Of a DNA stretch of 64,000 bases, positions 42,827 to 51,301 are shown piece after piece. Position numbers and translations under genes: made by a program. The notes under the pieces are model-generated. The model saw only the letters and a list, made by a program, of their open reading frames with translations, did no database searches and was not told where the DNA came from. The first letter of the stretch is position 1. The number at the start of each line of letters is the position of its first letter. Source of the stretch: Dethiosulfovibrio russensis (GTDB lineage: Bacteria > Synergistota > Synergistia > Synergistales > Dethiosulfovibrionaceae); the NCBI RefSeq assembly GCF_021568855.1, contig NZ_JAKGUG010000001.1, forward strand, positions 124,001-188,000, given 5' to 3'.

Positions 42827-44626
42827 ATGGGAACAGGTGTTTTTTCGGCTTCCTGGAAAAGGTCCGTCTTCTGCGGATCTGTAAACGGAAGCCATGAAGG
42901 CCAAGTCGTAACGGTAAACGGATGGGTCCGAAAACGTCGTGACCTGGGCGGTATTATCTTCATAGAGCTGTGGGATCACACCGGGACGGTTCAGGTCGTC
43001 TTCAATCCCGAACTGTGTCCCGAGCCTCACGAGAGGGCTAAAGCTCTTCGGAGCGAGTTCGTCGTGGCTGTTAAGGGATCCGTAAGAGTTCGTCCCGACG
43101 GGACCTGTAACGACGATATGGCGACGGGGCGATGGGAGATCATGGTCGACGATTTCGTTCTCCTGGCTCCGGCTAGACCTCTGCCATTCGAGGTTGGAGA
43201 GGGCACCGACGGAGTGGACGAAAACCTCAGGCTTTCCTATCGATACCTCGATCTGAGGCGTAACAGGATGCAGAGAAACTTAAGGGTACGCCACGATGTG
43301 GCGCGGTATACCAGAGAATTCCTTAGCGACAGGGGATTTTGCGAGGTAGAGACCCCTGTTCTCACTAAGTCCACCCCTGAGGGGGCCAGGGACTATCTCG
43401 TTCCCAGCAGGGTCAATCCCGGTTCTTTCTTCGCCCTGCCTCAATCGCCCCAGATCTTCAAGCAGATACTGATGATAAGCGGTATGGATCGATATTTTCA
43501 GATCGCCAAATGTTTCAGGGACGAAGATCTTCGGGCCGACAGACAGCCGGAGTTTACACAGGTGGATATCGAGTTAAGCTTTCTCACAGAGGAAGATATA
43601 TACGAGATGATGGAGGCCTACATGGTAGGTCTCTTCAGGGACAGACTGGGAGTTGAGCTCCAAACTCCTTTTTTGAGGATGCCCTACAGGGAGGCCATGG
43701 ACCGTTTCGGAAGCGATAAGCCCGATCTGCGAATTCCCTTCGAGATAGTCGATCTTGGAGATGTTTTTGCAGACGGTGGATTCAAGCCCTTTGAGGAACT
43801 CCTAAAAAGGGGGGGGTACGTCAGAGGAGTGGTCCTTCCCGGGGGAGCCTCTCTTTCCAGACGTCTGATAGAGCAGGTGTGCGAGAGGGCCAAGACGCTT
43901 GGAGCTCCTGAGATGGCCTATTTCCAGTTCAAAAACGGAGGGGTCAAAGGACCTCTTGCCAAGTTCTTGAGCGACGCCAAACAGGTCGATCTCGGAAGGG
44001 TCTCCGGTGCTTCCGACGGAGATGTCCTGTACGTGATGGGTCATGAAAACTGGAGTCTTGTGTGCTCCGTGCTGGGGCAGATCCGGTTGGAGATCGCAAA
44101 AGAACATGGCCACGTAAGGGATTCCTGGGAATTCCTCTGGGTGACGGAGTTTCCTCTGTTCGAATGGGATGAAGATGAAAAGAGATGGACGTCGGTACAC
44201 CATCCCTTCACCATGCCGATGGTGGAAGACCTTCCGTCCATGGACGGGGATCCTGGATCGGTAAGATCCAGAGCTTACGATCTGGTTTTAAACGGAAACG
44301 AGGTTGGAGGAGGATCCATAAGGATCCACGATCCTGCTATACAGTCCAAGGTGTTCGGTTGTCTGGCCTTCTCGGAGGATCAGGCCAGGGAGAGGTTCGG
44401 CTTCCTTCTGGATGCCCTGAGCTACGGGACTCCTCCTCACGGAGGTATAGCCCTTGGATTCGATCGATTGATCATGCTTCTCACCGGATCCAACTCCATC
44501 AGAGAGGTCATGGCTTTTCCCAAAACCGCCAAGGCCCAGAGCCTCATGTCAGGTGCTCCCTCCGAGGTCGGAATCACCCAGATGGAGGAACTCCACATAA
44601 AATCGACCTTCGTCCCCAAAGGATAG
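42827..44626 (+). CDS. aspS: Aspartyl-tRNA synthetase
   Basis: 599 aa, the bacterial-type length including the GAD insertion. OB-fold anticodon domain at the start (GWVRKRRDLGGIIFIEL), motif 2 region CFRDEDLRADRQPEFTQVDIE, and motif 3 GIALGFDRLIMLLTG near the C-terminus. Whether it discriminates Asp from Asn tRNA cannot be judged by eye. Confidence 0.97.
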   Translation: MGTGVFSASWKRSVFCGSVNGSHEGQVVTVNGWVRKRRDLGGIIFIELWDHTGTVQVVFNPELCPEPHERAKALRSEFVVAVKGSVRVRPDGTCNDDMATGRWEIMVDDFVLLAPARPLPFEVGEGTDGVDENLRLSYRYLDLRRNRMQRNLRVRHDVARYTREFLSDRGFCEVETPVLTKSTPEGARDYLVPSRVNPGSFFALPQSPQIFKQILMISGMDRYFQIAKCFRDEDLRADRQPEFTQVDIELSFLTEEDIYEMMEAYMVGLFRDRLGVELQTPFLRMPYREAMDRFGSDKPDLRIPFEIVDLGDVFADGGFKPFEELLKRGGYVRGVVLPGGASLSRRLIEQVCERAKTLGAPEMAYFQFKNGGVKGPLAKFLSDAKQVDLGRVSGASDGDVLYVMGHENWSLVCSVLGQIRLEIAKEHGHVRDSWEFLWVTEFPLFEWDEDEKRWTSVHHPFTMPMVEDLPSMDGDPGSVRSRAYDLVLNGNEVGGGSIRIHDPAIQSKVFGCLAFSEDQARERFGFLLDALSYGTPPHGGIALGFDRLIMLLTGSNSIREVMAFPKTAKAQSLMSGAPSEVGITQMEELHIKSTFVPKG

Positions 44627-44672
44627 ATTGAGTTTTTTCGGGGTCGTCACTGAACGGTGGCGGTCCCATTTT

Positions 44673-44681
44673 TGTTATACT
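44673..44681 (+). promoter_or_regulatory. Extended -10 promoter for the UPF0173 gene
   Basis: TGTTATACT (TG-N-TATACT) 25 bases before the chosen ATG. Confidence 0.45.
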
Positions 44682-44705
44682 GTGCTTAGAGAGGGGGCGT
44701 TTCTT

Positions 44706-45410
44706 ATGTTGGTCCGTTATCTAGGTCACTCGGCTTTTCACGTAAGAGGGGAGTCGGTCAGTTTCTTGATAGACCCCTTCCTTACGGGAAACCCTAAAGC
44801 CGTAGGAAAAATCGACGATTTTGACGACGTCGACTACATCTTCGTGACTCACGGTCACGGCGATCACATAGGCGATACTCAGGAGATTGCGAGAAGAAGC
44901 GGGGCCACCGTCGTGTGTAATTATGAGATATCGGTCTATCTATCTCGATCGGGAACAAGATGTCATGCCATGCATATCGGCGGTTCCTTTGAGTTTCCCT
45001 TCGGGAAGGTAAAGATGACCCCTGCCCTACACGGTTCGGATATAGATTCTCCTGACGGGATGATACCGGGGGGTGCGGCTGGAGGGTTTGTCATAGAGGT
45101 GGACGGTAGGAGGTTATATCATTCCGGGGATACCGGCTTGACCCTCGATATGGGATTGCTGAAAGAAGAGGAAATCGAGGTGGCTATGTTGCCTATTGGA
45201 GGCAATTTCACCATGGACGTAGAGGACGCCGCAAAGGCGGCGAACCTCATCCGTCCCAATCATGTCATACCTATGCATTACGATACCTTCGAGGTGATAG
45301 AAGCCAGTCCGGAGGAGTTCGCCGCCGCAGTCAGCGGGACGGTGGACGTGGTGATTATGGCTTCCGGAGAGAGCGTCGAGTTCCCTCTGGTCGAGGTTTT
45401 GGATCAGTAA
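44706..45410 (+). CDS. UPF0173 metal-dependent hydrolase
   Basis: 234 aa from the ATG at 44706 (RBS AGAGGGGG); the longer frame would run across the promoter. Beta-lactamase fold metal motif THGHGDHIGD, further ligands LHGSDIDSP, YHSGDTGLT and PMHYDTFEV. Substrate unknown for the family. Its end overlaps the convergent RpiR-type regulator gene by 7 bases. Confidence 0.9.
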   Translation: MLVRYLGHSAFHVRGESVSFLIDPFLTGNPKAVGKIDDFDDVDYIFVTHGHGDHIGDTQEIARRSGATVVCNYEISVYLSRSGTRCHAMHIGGSFEFPFGKVKMTPALHGSDIDSPDGMIPGGAAGGFVIEVDGRRLYHSGDTGLTLDMGLLKEEEIEVAMLPIGGNFTMDVEDAAKAANLIRPNHVIPMHYDTFEVIEASPEEFAAAVSGTVDVVIMASGESVEFPLVEVLDQ

Positions 45411-46270
45411 CGAAGGCCGAATACCGGATGGTATATCCTCTCGTCGTGTAGGCACTGTGCCTGGTCTTCCAGGGCTTCCTGGGCTTTTTCGCCTAAACTG
45501 ATAGATAAGATCGACGTCAGCACATGTACCAGGAAGATCGGCCCGATCAGGCTGCTTCCGAATGTAGGGCTGTTATCGCTGACGTAGAAAGATAGATCGG
45601 CGAATCTACATATAGGGGCCGCGGGGCTGTCGGTTATGGTGACGATGGCGGCCCCGTTTTTCTTCGCCCTCTCTACCGATTCGGTTACCTGAATGGCATA
45701 GCCTGGAAGATCGCAGGCTATTACCATGTCCTCCGGTTTTATGCCCCTAGCCTGTTCTATAAGGGTCAAGGATCCCCTCTTCATCAGGATTCCGTTTAGA
45801 GCCATCTCCCTGAATCTGGAGAACATGGACTCGGCCACCATGGACGAGATCCCCCAGCCGGTGCAGTATATATTTTGTGCTTTTTTGACGATGTCGCAGA
45901 AGAGAGTGATCTTGTCCTGAGAGAGCTGATTCCACGTGTCGTCTAGATTGGCGTGTTCCATTTGGTGGATTTTATCGGGAAGGTCGTTCTCATCGTTCAT
46001 CACCCGATTCAGCCTTGCTGCCGGATTTACCTGCTCTAAAACGGCTTCTTTTAGTGCTTCTTTCAGATCCGCGTATCCCTCGAACCCCAAGACCCTGGCT
46101 ACCCTCACCATCTGGGCCTTTGATACCTCCAGACGGTCAGCCACGTCTCCTATAGATATGAAAGCCGCTTCCCTCATGTGGGTCAAGAGGTATTCCACTA
46201 CCCTTCGTGCCTTGGTAGGCATGTTGTCAAGATGGGACCTCAATAGGTCCTGTAACTGTTGAGTCTCCAA
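45404..46270 (-). CDS. MurR/RpiR-family transcriptional regulator
   Basis: 288 aa; TTG start with GGAGGT upstream. N-terminal HTH (ISIGDVADRLEVSKAQMVRVARVLGFEGYADLK split over residues about 38-70) and a C-terminal SIS domain that binds phosphosugars (CTGWGISSMVAESMF, AIVTITDSPAAPI). No sugar gene is adjacent, so the target is unknown; the leader palindrome suggests autoregulation. Confidence 0.92.
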   Translation of the reverse strand: METQQLQDLLRSHLDNMPTKARRVVEYLLTHMREAAFISIGDVADRLEVSKAQMVRVARVLGFEGYADLKEALKEAVLEQVNPAARLNRVMNDENDLPDKIHQMEHANLDDTWNQLSQDKITLFCDIVKKAQNIYCTGWGISSMVAESMFSRFREMALNGILMKRGSLTLIEQARGIKPEDMVIACDLPGYAIQVTESVERAKKNGAAIVTITDSPAAPICRFADLSFYVSDNSPTFGSSLIGPIFLVHVLTSILSISLGEKAQEALEDQAQCLHDERIYHPVFGLRY

Positions 46271-46295
46271 AAAAACACCTCCATCCGAAGAAACT

Positions 46296-46309
46296 TGTAC
46301 CCTAGTACA
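46296..46309. promoter_or_regulatory. Palindrome in the RpiR-family gene leader
   Basis: TGTAC-CCTA-GTACA immediately next to the -10 of the minus-strand promoter; candidate autoregulatory site. Confidence 0.4.
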
Positions 46310-46337
46310 GTTTAAGACGAAAGGATAGTTTAGTCAA
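46309..46337 (-). promoter_or_regulatory. Promoter for the RpiR-family gene
   Basis: Minus-strand TTGACT and TAAACT with 17-base spacing, about 40 bases before the TTG start. Confidence 0.6.
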
Positions 46338-46396
46338 TTCTCTCGGTCGAAACAACGAAACCGCCGTTTGGTCAGAATGTTCTCGTTTTCGTCGAG

Positions 46397-46768
46397 TCAA
46401 TCCAACAGTGCCGATATCAGTTTCTCTATCTTTTCAACCTCTTTTTCGGTAATACGTCTATTTTTATACCAGTATTCTGCACACGAGTTACGGTCAAAGA
46501 TCTCCTCCAGGTAGATTCTCTCCCCTCCCGAGTCACCCCCTGAGGGGATCAGCGACCCCGGGTCCACCTTCAGTATGTTGCCTAGCTTCCCGAGCAATTT
46601 TATCGAGGGTGTCTTTCTGTTGCCCTCGAGAGCTTGAACGTAGGTTCTGCTTATATCTGCTCTTTCAGCCAGCTCTAACTGGGTCATCCCGAGACTTTCC
46701 CTGAGCAGTTTTATCCTGAGGCCGGTGCTTCTAATTGTTGGTCTCTCCCTTCTGGGTTTCCTCCGCAA
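46397..46768 (-). CDS. XRE-family HTH regulator, start uncertain
   Basis: The HTH domain (LRIKLLRESLGMTQLELAE, ISRTYVQALEGNRKTPSI) is clear and is followed by about 50 residues with a Cys and many charged residues. No ATG is well placed: the frame is open from 46846, a TTG lies at 46768, and the only codon with a good RBS-like GGGAG is ATT at 46735, just at the tenA stop. I use the TTG as a working start. It overlaps tenA, so the two are probably cotranscribed and the regulator may sense thiamine status (inference). Confidence 0.7.
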   Translation of the reverse strand: MRRKPRRERPTIRSTGLRIKLLRESLGMTQLELAERADISRTYVQALEGNRKTPSIKLLGKLGNILKVDPGSLIPSGGDSGGERIYLEEIFDRNSCAEYWYKNRRITEKEVEKIEKLISALLD

Positions 46769-47390
46769 TGTAGGAGTGATACGCCTCGTCGAAGAAGTCA
46801 TATTCCAGCTGCATGGCTCTTCTGTAATGACACCGAGCTCTCTCATGATTTGTTCCGTGACGGTTTACCAGTTCCGCCAGGGTGTTCGTCAGGATTCTGA
46901 ACGATTCGGAGGAGTAGGTGTCGATCCATTCCATATAGCGTGATCTGGAATGGTCCCCTCGCTTCAGCTCGGTTCCTAAAAAAAGGTACAACGCATCACA
47001 GGGAAGTGTAGCCGCTGCTATGTCTCCGATCCCTTCCGTGGCCGCTACCCTCAGCAGGAAATCGACGTAGTTGGACGTAGCCTTGGAAGGATAGCAGTTT
47101 AGGGGAAATCCCCATTTTTTCGAGTAGGCTCCATGGAGCTTCAATTCCTCGAAGACACCGTTGAGGAGGGAGACGAATACCTCCATGGTCTCATCGTCTT
47201 GGCTTTTGGATATCCCGAAGGCGAACGCCTTTGCGTATGCTTTGAGATAGAAGGAGTCTTGGGAGAGGTAACCTTGGAAGGTCTCCAACTTCAGAGATCC
47301 CGTTTTGAGTCCTCGTATGAAAGGATGATCCAGACAGGCTAGAGCTACGTCCATGTTTTCGTCAAAAAGGACCGTTGATAATTCGACCAT
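46731..47390 (-). CDS. tenA: TenA/thiaminase II family protein
   Basis: 219 aa, the usual TenA length. Motifs: FQGYLSQDSFYLKAYAKAFAF, TLPCDALY with the catalytic-type Cys, and the signature YMEWIDTYSSESF. TenA hydrolyses aminopyrimidines in thiamine salvage. No other thi genes lie nearby and no thiamine-pyrophosphate riboswitch is visible upstream. RBS AAGGGGA. Confidence 0.9.
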   Translation of the reverse strand: MVELSTVLFDENMDVALACLDHPFIRGLKTGSLKLETFQGYLSQDSFYLKAYAKAFAFGISKSQDDETMEVFVSLLNGVFEELKLHGAYSKKWGFPLNCYPSKATSNYVDFLLRVAATEGIGDIAAATLPCDALYLFLGTELKRGDHSRSRYMEWIDTYSSESFRILTNTLAELVNRHGTNHERARCHYRRAMQLEYDFFDEAYHSYIAEETQKGETNN

Positions 47391-47437
47391 AAATCGACAA
47401 ATCCCCTTTTTTTTAGAGTTTTGGTGTGCTTAGAATG

Positions 47438-47466
47438 ACTCTAACCGAACCTTCCGTTCTTGCCAA
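47438..47466 (-). promoter_or_regulatory. Promoter for tenA
   Basis: Minus-strand TTGGCA and TAGAGT with 17-base spacing, about 50 bases before tenA, in the divergent region shared with the LysR gene. Confidence 0.5.
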
Positions 47467-47538
47467 GCCTTTTATCCCGTGTGATAATCTTCGTCGGATG
47501 AAAAGATCTGTAGACGTCGCTGAGAGGAATGGTATCCT

Positions 47539-48420
47539 ATGGATTTTAGAGAATTGGAGACTTTTATAGCTATAGTGGAAAAGGGCAGCATCTCCGCTGC
47601 GGCTGCCGCCCTAGGCGTCTCCCAGCCTGCGGTGAGTAAGAGGGTTGCCAGGCTCGAAAAAGAGATGGGAGCGACGCTGTTTGCCAAGGGGCACAAACAT
47701 TCGAGTCTGACTTCTGAGGGGTCGGTTTTCTACAAGTCCGCTCTGAGGATGCTGGACTGTCGAAAAAAGACGAAGCTTCAGATAGCCGAGATCTCCGAGG
47801 AGCTTTACGGCTCGGTCACGATAAGCGCCAGCTCGATCCCCGGAGATTACATCCTCCCCGCTTTTCTCGTAGAGTTTATCGAACGCCATCCGGGGGTGGA
47901 CGTAAAGGTCCGAGTCGGAGATTCCCAGACTGCGCTAGAAGATCTGTCTGTTCATAAGGCCGATCTGGCCATCGTCGGCACCGACCGTTCTTTGCCTGGA
48001 TTCTCCAGCGTTCCTTTTCTGAACGACGAACTTGTGCTGGTGGTGGGCAGAAGACATCCTCTTGCTACGAAAAAGAGCGTCGGACTGGGGGAGCTTGCCT
48101 CGTTGAAGTTGGCCGGCAGGAGTTCGGGATCGGGAACCAGACAGATATGGGAGAGGGCTTACAGATCCGTAGAGGCTGGGTCGAAGGATATTCCTCTGCA
48201 ATTCGGTCACGCTTTGGCCGTGGTCAATGCAGTAGCCAGCGGCGCCGAGGCAGGCGTGGTGTCCCGGGTGGCGGCGGAAACCAACCCAGATGTGGCTGTA
48301 GTCGCGTTCGATCCTCCGGTCAGGAGGCCTTTCTACATGGTTTACGGTCTATGCGAGACCAAGGCGGTGGAGTCTTTGGTGTCCTTCCTGATGGAAAAAG
48401 CGGAGAGCAGAGAGGTCTGA
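47539..48420 (+). CDS. LysR-family transcriptional regulator
   Basis: 293 aa. N-terminal HTH MDFRELETFIAIVEKGSISAAA... with SQPAVSKRVARLEKEMG, then a periplasmic-binding-like effector domain (VTISASSIPGDYILPAFL, LVLVVGRRHPLA). Target unknown. Divergent from tenA-XRE and followed two bases later by the YbaK-type gene. The segment resembles CysB/CysL-type LysR proteins, but no specific call is safe. Confidence 0.93.
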   Translation: MDFRELETFIAIVEKGSISAAAAALGVSQPAVSKRVARLEKEMGATLFAKGHKHSSLTSEGSVFYKSALRMLDCRKKTKLQIAEISEELYGSVTISASSIPGDYILPAFLVEFIERHPGVDVKVRVGDSQTALEDLSVHKADLAIVGTDRSLPGFSSVPFLNDELVLVVGRRHPLATKKSVGLGELASLKLAGRSSGSGTRQIWERAYRSVEAGSKDIPLQFGHALAVVNAVASGAEAGVVSRVAAETNPDVAVVAFDPPVRRPFYMVYGLCETKAVESLVSFLMEKAESREV

Positions 48421-48422
48421 CG

Positions 48423-48899
48423 ATGGAGAACGAAGCGTTGAAAAAGGTAAGATCCTTTCTCGAGTCCAAGGGCTACGACGGAACGATACATCATACCGAC
48501 GATACCATATTTACGGTGGAGGACGCCTCCAGGGCAGTAGGAGCTCCTCCGGAGGAGATATTGAAGAGCCTAATCTTCATGGTAAGCGGCGATCCTGTTT
48601 TGATATTGATGTCCGGTGATAACAGGGTCGACCCCAAGAGGATCGCCTCGATCATGGGAACAGCCAACTCGAAGGTTAAGATGGCTCAGCCGGATTACGT
48701 TTATTCCAATTTCGGCTATAAGGTGGGAGGTGTCCCTCCCGTAGGGTATCTGCCGTCTCTTACTGCTCTGGTGGACGAGGAGCTTAGTAGGTTTGACGTA
48801 GTCTGGGCCGCTGCCGGTACTGATCACGACTTCTTTCCTATTTCGCCTGAGCTCCTGTTGGAGTATACGGAGGGGAGAATGGTGTCCTTGAAAAAATAG
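48423..48899 (+). CDS. YbaK/ProX-type aminoacyl-tRNA deacylase domain protein
   Basis: 158 aa from the ATG at 48423; the upstream open frame is a shadow of the LysR gene. The YbaK/EbsC fold shows TVEDASRAVGAPPEEILKSLIF, the catalytic-type Lys region, GYKVGGVPPVGY and AAGTDHDFF. These proteins hydrolyse mischarged tRNAs such as Cys-tRNAPro. Probably cotranscribed with LysR. Confidence 0.9.
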   Translation: MENEALKKVRSFLESKGYDGTIHHTDDTIFTVEDASRAVGAPPEEILKSLIFMVSGDPVLILMSGDNRVDPKRIASIMGTANSKVKMAQPDYVYSNFGYKVGGVPPVGYLPSLTALVDEELSRFDVVWAAAGTDHDFFPISPELLLEYTEGRMVSLKK

Positions 48900-48916
48900 T
48901 ATCGTCCATATAGAAA

Positions 48917-48943
48917 AGACGAGGGGGATTTCCCCCCTCGTCT
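48917..48943. terminator. Bidirectional terminator
   Basis: AGACGAGGGGG/CCCCCTCGTCT 11-bp stem between convergent YbaK and PPC-domain genes; the plus strand is preceded by AGAAAAG, giving a partial T tract for the minus-strand transcript. Confidence 0.8.
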
Positions 48944-48949
48944 GCGAGG

Positions 48950-49375
48950 TCAGCTTCTTCTTTCCGGGATAAGTGCCTCGAAAGCGTTTATGTCCCTTCT
49001 GTTGAAGTGCTGGGAGTATATCGGTTTCAGAAACAGCTCGATGTTTCTCATGGCGATTGCCTCCATGATGTGACCGCCTATCACCTGATGGTCCGGGGAG
49101 CTGAAGACTCCGTGGAGATGGGGATACATCCCGTCTCTCCTGAAGCTTATGTCTCCCGAGAGAGAGATTAGCTCCATCGTTCCGTCGTAATTTTTCTTGA
49201 GATATTCTTTTCCGGTAAACCATCCGAAGGTTACGGATGAGACCATTCCTAGTCCGGAAATTACTACGGCGGAGTCTACGTTGCTTCCCCGGCAGGCCGT
49301 GACGATGCAACCGTGAAGGTTTTCCCCGTCCTCTATGTGAAGCGCCAGGAGTTCCTCCGTTCCACAGTACTGCAT
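48950..49375 (-). CDS. PPC (DUF296) domain protein
   Basis: 141 aa stand-alone PPC/PCC domain: HGCIVTACRGSNVDSAVV-like start region, GDISFRRDGMYPHLHGVFSS and HIMEAIAMRNIELFL. In plants the domain accompanies AT-hooks; bacterial stand-alone members are trimeric and of unknown function. RBS AAGGGGG. Confidence 0.87.
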   Translation of the reverse strand: MQYCGTEELLALHIEDGENLHGCIVTACRGSNVDSAVVISGLGMVSSVTFGWFTGKEYLKKNYDGTMELISLSGDISFRRDGMYPHLHGVFSSPDHQVIGGHIMEAIAMRNIELFLKPIYSQHFNRRDINAFEALIPERRS

Positions 49376-49493
49376 TATCTCGCCCCCTTTTTTTATCTCG
49401 TGCCCTTTGATCGGTTCCTCCTGTCTTTATTGTACTATATAGAGAGCGTTTTCCCAAAAGTATTCAAGTCGTATCTTTCTATGGAGGGTCTCC

Positions 49494-50249
49494 ATGTCTT
49501 CTTATCTCGGTATTGTAGCGGTGTTCGTTGTGGGAATAGCGGCGGGGTTTTTGAACGTTACGGCGGGAGGAGGGAGCCTGTTGAGCTTGCCTATGTTGGT
49601 TTTTACGGGACTTCCTCTTCCTGTCGCCAACGCCACTAACCGTATCTCCATATTTTTTCAGAACACTGTGGCCACCACGAAGTTTTACCGGTCGGGTGCT
49701 CTTTCCGTCCGGGAGGCGTTGTCTTTAACCGTCCCTGCCACGTTAGGATCTGTGGTCGGCACATCTTTGGCTATAGAGCTGAATCCTAAAGTCCTTCAGA
49801 TTTCCATATCGATTTTAATATCCGTTATGGCTTTTTTTCTTCTGTTCAAGCCGTCCATGTGGGAGAAGGAGAGGCGTAGGGATGTTCCCAGGCCTGTTTT
49901 GTTTCTCATCTTCTTTGGAATAGGGGTTTACGGTGGGTTCGTTCAGGCAGGAGTGGGGTTCATCTTCCTTTGGGCCCTTTCCGGGGTTGTCGGTCACGAT
50001 CTCCTTCGGTCAAACGCCCTCAAGGTCGCGGTTATCCTGTCCTATACGTCCATCAGCGTTGCTATGTTCGCAGCGAAGGGATTGCTGGATCTTAAGGTCG
50101 GTCTGGTGCTTGCCTGTGGTTCCATGCTCGGCGGTTATTTAGGGGCTCGTTTTGCCGTGTCCAAGGGTAGTTGTTGGATTCGATGGATGGTTGTTGGTGC
50201 GGTTATCGTAAGTGCTTTCAAGATGATGTTTCAGGCTCTTTCCGCTTGA
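49494..50249 (+). CDS. TSUP (TauE/SafE) family transporter
   Basis: 251 aa with about eight membrane segments. Family core: GIAAGFLNVTAGGGSLLSLPML, NATNRISIFFQN and the second-half repeat YGGFVQAGVGFIFLWAL. TSUP proteins move sulfur-containing organic anions or sulfite/sulfide; the cargo here is not indicated by neighbours. Single gene, RBS GGAGGG. Confidence 0.92.
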   Translation: MSSYLGIVAVFVVGIAAGFLNVTAGGGSLLSLPMLVFTGLPLPVANATNRISIFFQNTVATTKFYRSGALSVREALSLTVPATLGSVVGTSLAIELNPKVLQISISILISVMAFFLLFKPSMWEKERRRDVPRPVLFLIFFGIGVYGGFVQAGVGFIFLWALSGVVGHDLLRSNALKVAVILSYTSISVAMFAAKGLLDLKVGLVLACGSMLGGYLGARFAVSKGSCWIRWMVVGAVIVSAFKMMFQALSA

Positions 50250-50259
50250 GACAGGAAAA

Positions 50260-50293
50260 GATACGAGGCCGACCTCAAGGTCGGCCTCGTATC
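50260..50293. terminator. Bidirectional terminator
   Basis: GATACGAGGCCGACC-TCAA-GGTCGGCCTCGTATC, a 15-bp perfect stem followed by ATCTTTG, between the convergent TSUP and asparaginase-like genes. Confidence 0.85.
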
Positions 50294-51284
50294 ATCTTTG
50301 ACAGAATATGTATTCCTGTAACTCCGTTCCGGAGAGTCCTGCTCCTATGGCCACAGAAAGTTTCAGACGAGCTTTTTCGGGAGACAGATCTCCTCCGTTT
50401 AATACCCCCATTTCGAAGAGTCGACTGGCGGATCCCTCGAAACAATATCTATCGACGACCCTACCGGCCGAACATCTCGAGGTAAGCAGAACCGGCACCG
50501 ATGATCTTACCAGTGCCTTGACTGAGGGAATCCAGCCGGGGAATATATTTCCGTTTCCGAAAGCGGCTAAAACGACCCCGTCGGGGAGGTTGTCGGAAGA
50601 CATGGTCAAGGCTGCCAACAGACGCTCCCCGCCTCCCAGAGACGCCTGAATCAGCTCGACTCCTTTCGCCGGTGTCACGCCTTCGATTATCTTCCCTCTC
50701 TTCGGCGCTCTCCGTAGCATCACGTCCTCGCCGATAATCTCTCCAACCGGTCCCCTGTCCAAAGCGACGAATCCACTTCTCCTGTAGTTGCTTTCCTGAG
50801 TTATCTCGGAAGCGGCGAAGATACAGTCTTGTATACACACCAAGACCCCCGCACCCCAGCACGCCTGAGATCTGGCGGATAGGAGCGCTTGGTATAGGTT
50901 TACGGAGGAGTCCGTCCCTATTACGTCCGATGGATAGGTCGCGCCGGTGAATATAACCGGTTGCGGATAGGCCCACATAAGATCGGCCAGGTATGCCATC
51001 TCCTCGATGGTGTCTGTGCCGCAGGTGATGACGATTCCCTGTATTCCGTCTATCACCAGCTTGTTCAGTATATCCATTAGGTCGGAGGTCATGCGTATGG
51101 AATAATGGCTGCTGGCCTGGTGACTCCAATCTACCAGATGGATTTCCTCGGCCATTTCCGGAGGCAGCCATTGCAGCATCTCCTCCGCCGTGACCTCTGG
51201 AGTATGGCCGTTTTTGCGTTCGGAGTAACGCATTCCGATCTCTCCTCCGGCCATCACCAACGCTATTTTACCCCGATTAGGCAA
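50292..51284 (-). CDS. Asparaginase-family protein with substituted catalytic residues
   Basis: 330 aa, normal type I/II length. The first motif, usually TGGTIA, reads MAGGEIG, so the nucleophilic Thr is Glu15. The second motif, usually HGTDT, reads CGTDT (Thr90-Asp91 kept). The Lys of the catalytic triad (VTK in E. coli AnsB) appears as Gln163 in EITQ. The C-terminal half is intact (SSDNLPDGVVLAAFGNGN, VLLTSRCSAGRV). It is probably a cytosolic protein with altered or no asparaginase activity. Confidence 0.85.
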   Translation of the reverse strand: MPNRGKIALVMAGGEIGMRYSERKNGHTPEVTAEEMLQWLPPEMAEEIHLVDWSHQASSHYSIRMTSDLMDILNKLVIDGIQGIVITCGTDTIEEMAYLADLMWAYPQPVIFTGATYPSDVIGTDSSVNLYQALLSARSQACWGAGVLVCIQDCIFAASEITQESNYRRSGFVALDRGPVGEIIGEDVMLRRAPKRGKIIEGVTPAKGVELIQASLGGGERLLAALTMSSDNLPDGVVLAAFGNGNIFPGWIPSVKALVRSSVPVLLTSRCSAGRVVDRYCFEGSASRLFEMGVLNGGDLSPEKARLKLSVAIGAGLSGTELQEYIFCQR

Positions 51285-51301
51285 GGTAAAAGCCTCCTGC
51301 C

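Noticed and set aside
47391-47538. Thiamine pyrophosphate riboswitch before tenA
   Set aside because: The CTGAGA/thi-box core elements are not present on either strand.
49313-49639. 108-aa open frame overlapping the PPC gene and TSUP start
   Set aside because: It covers an intergenic promoter region and overlaps both neighbours in other frames; no RBS or family features.
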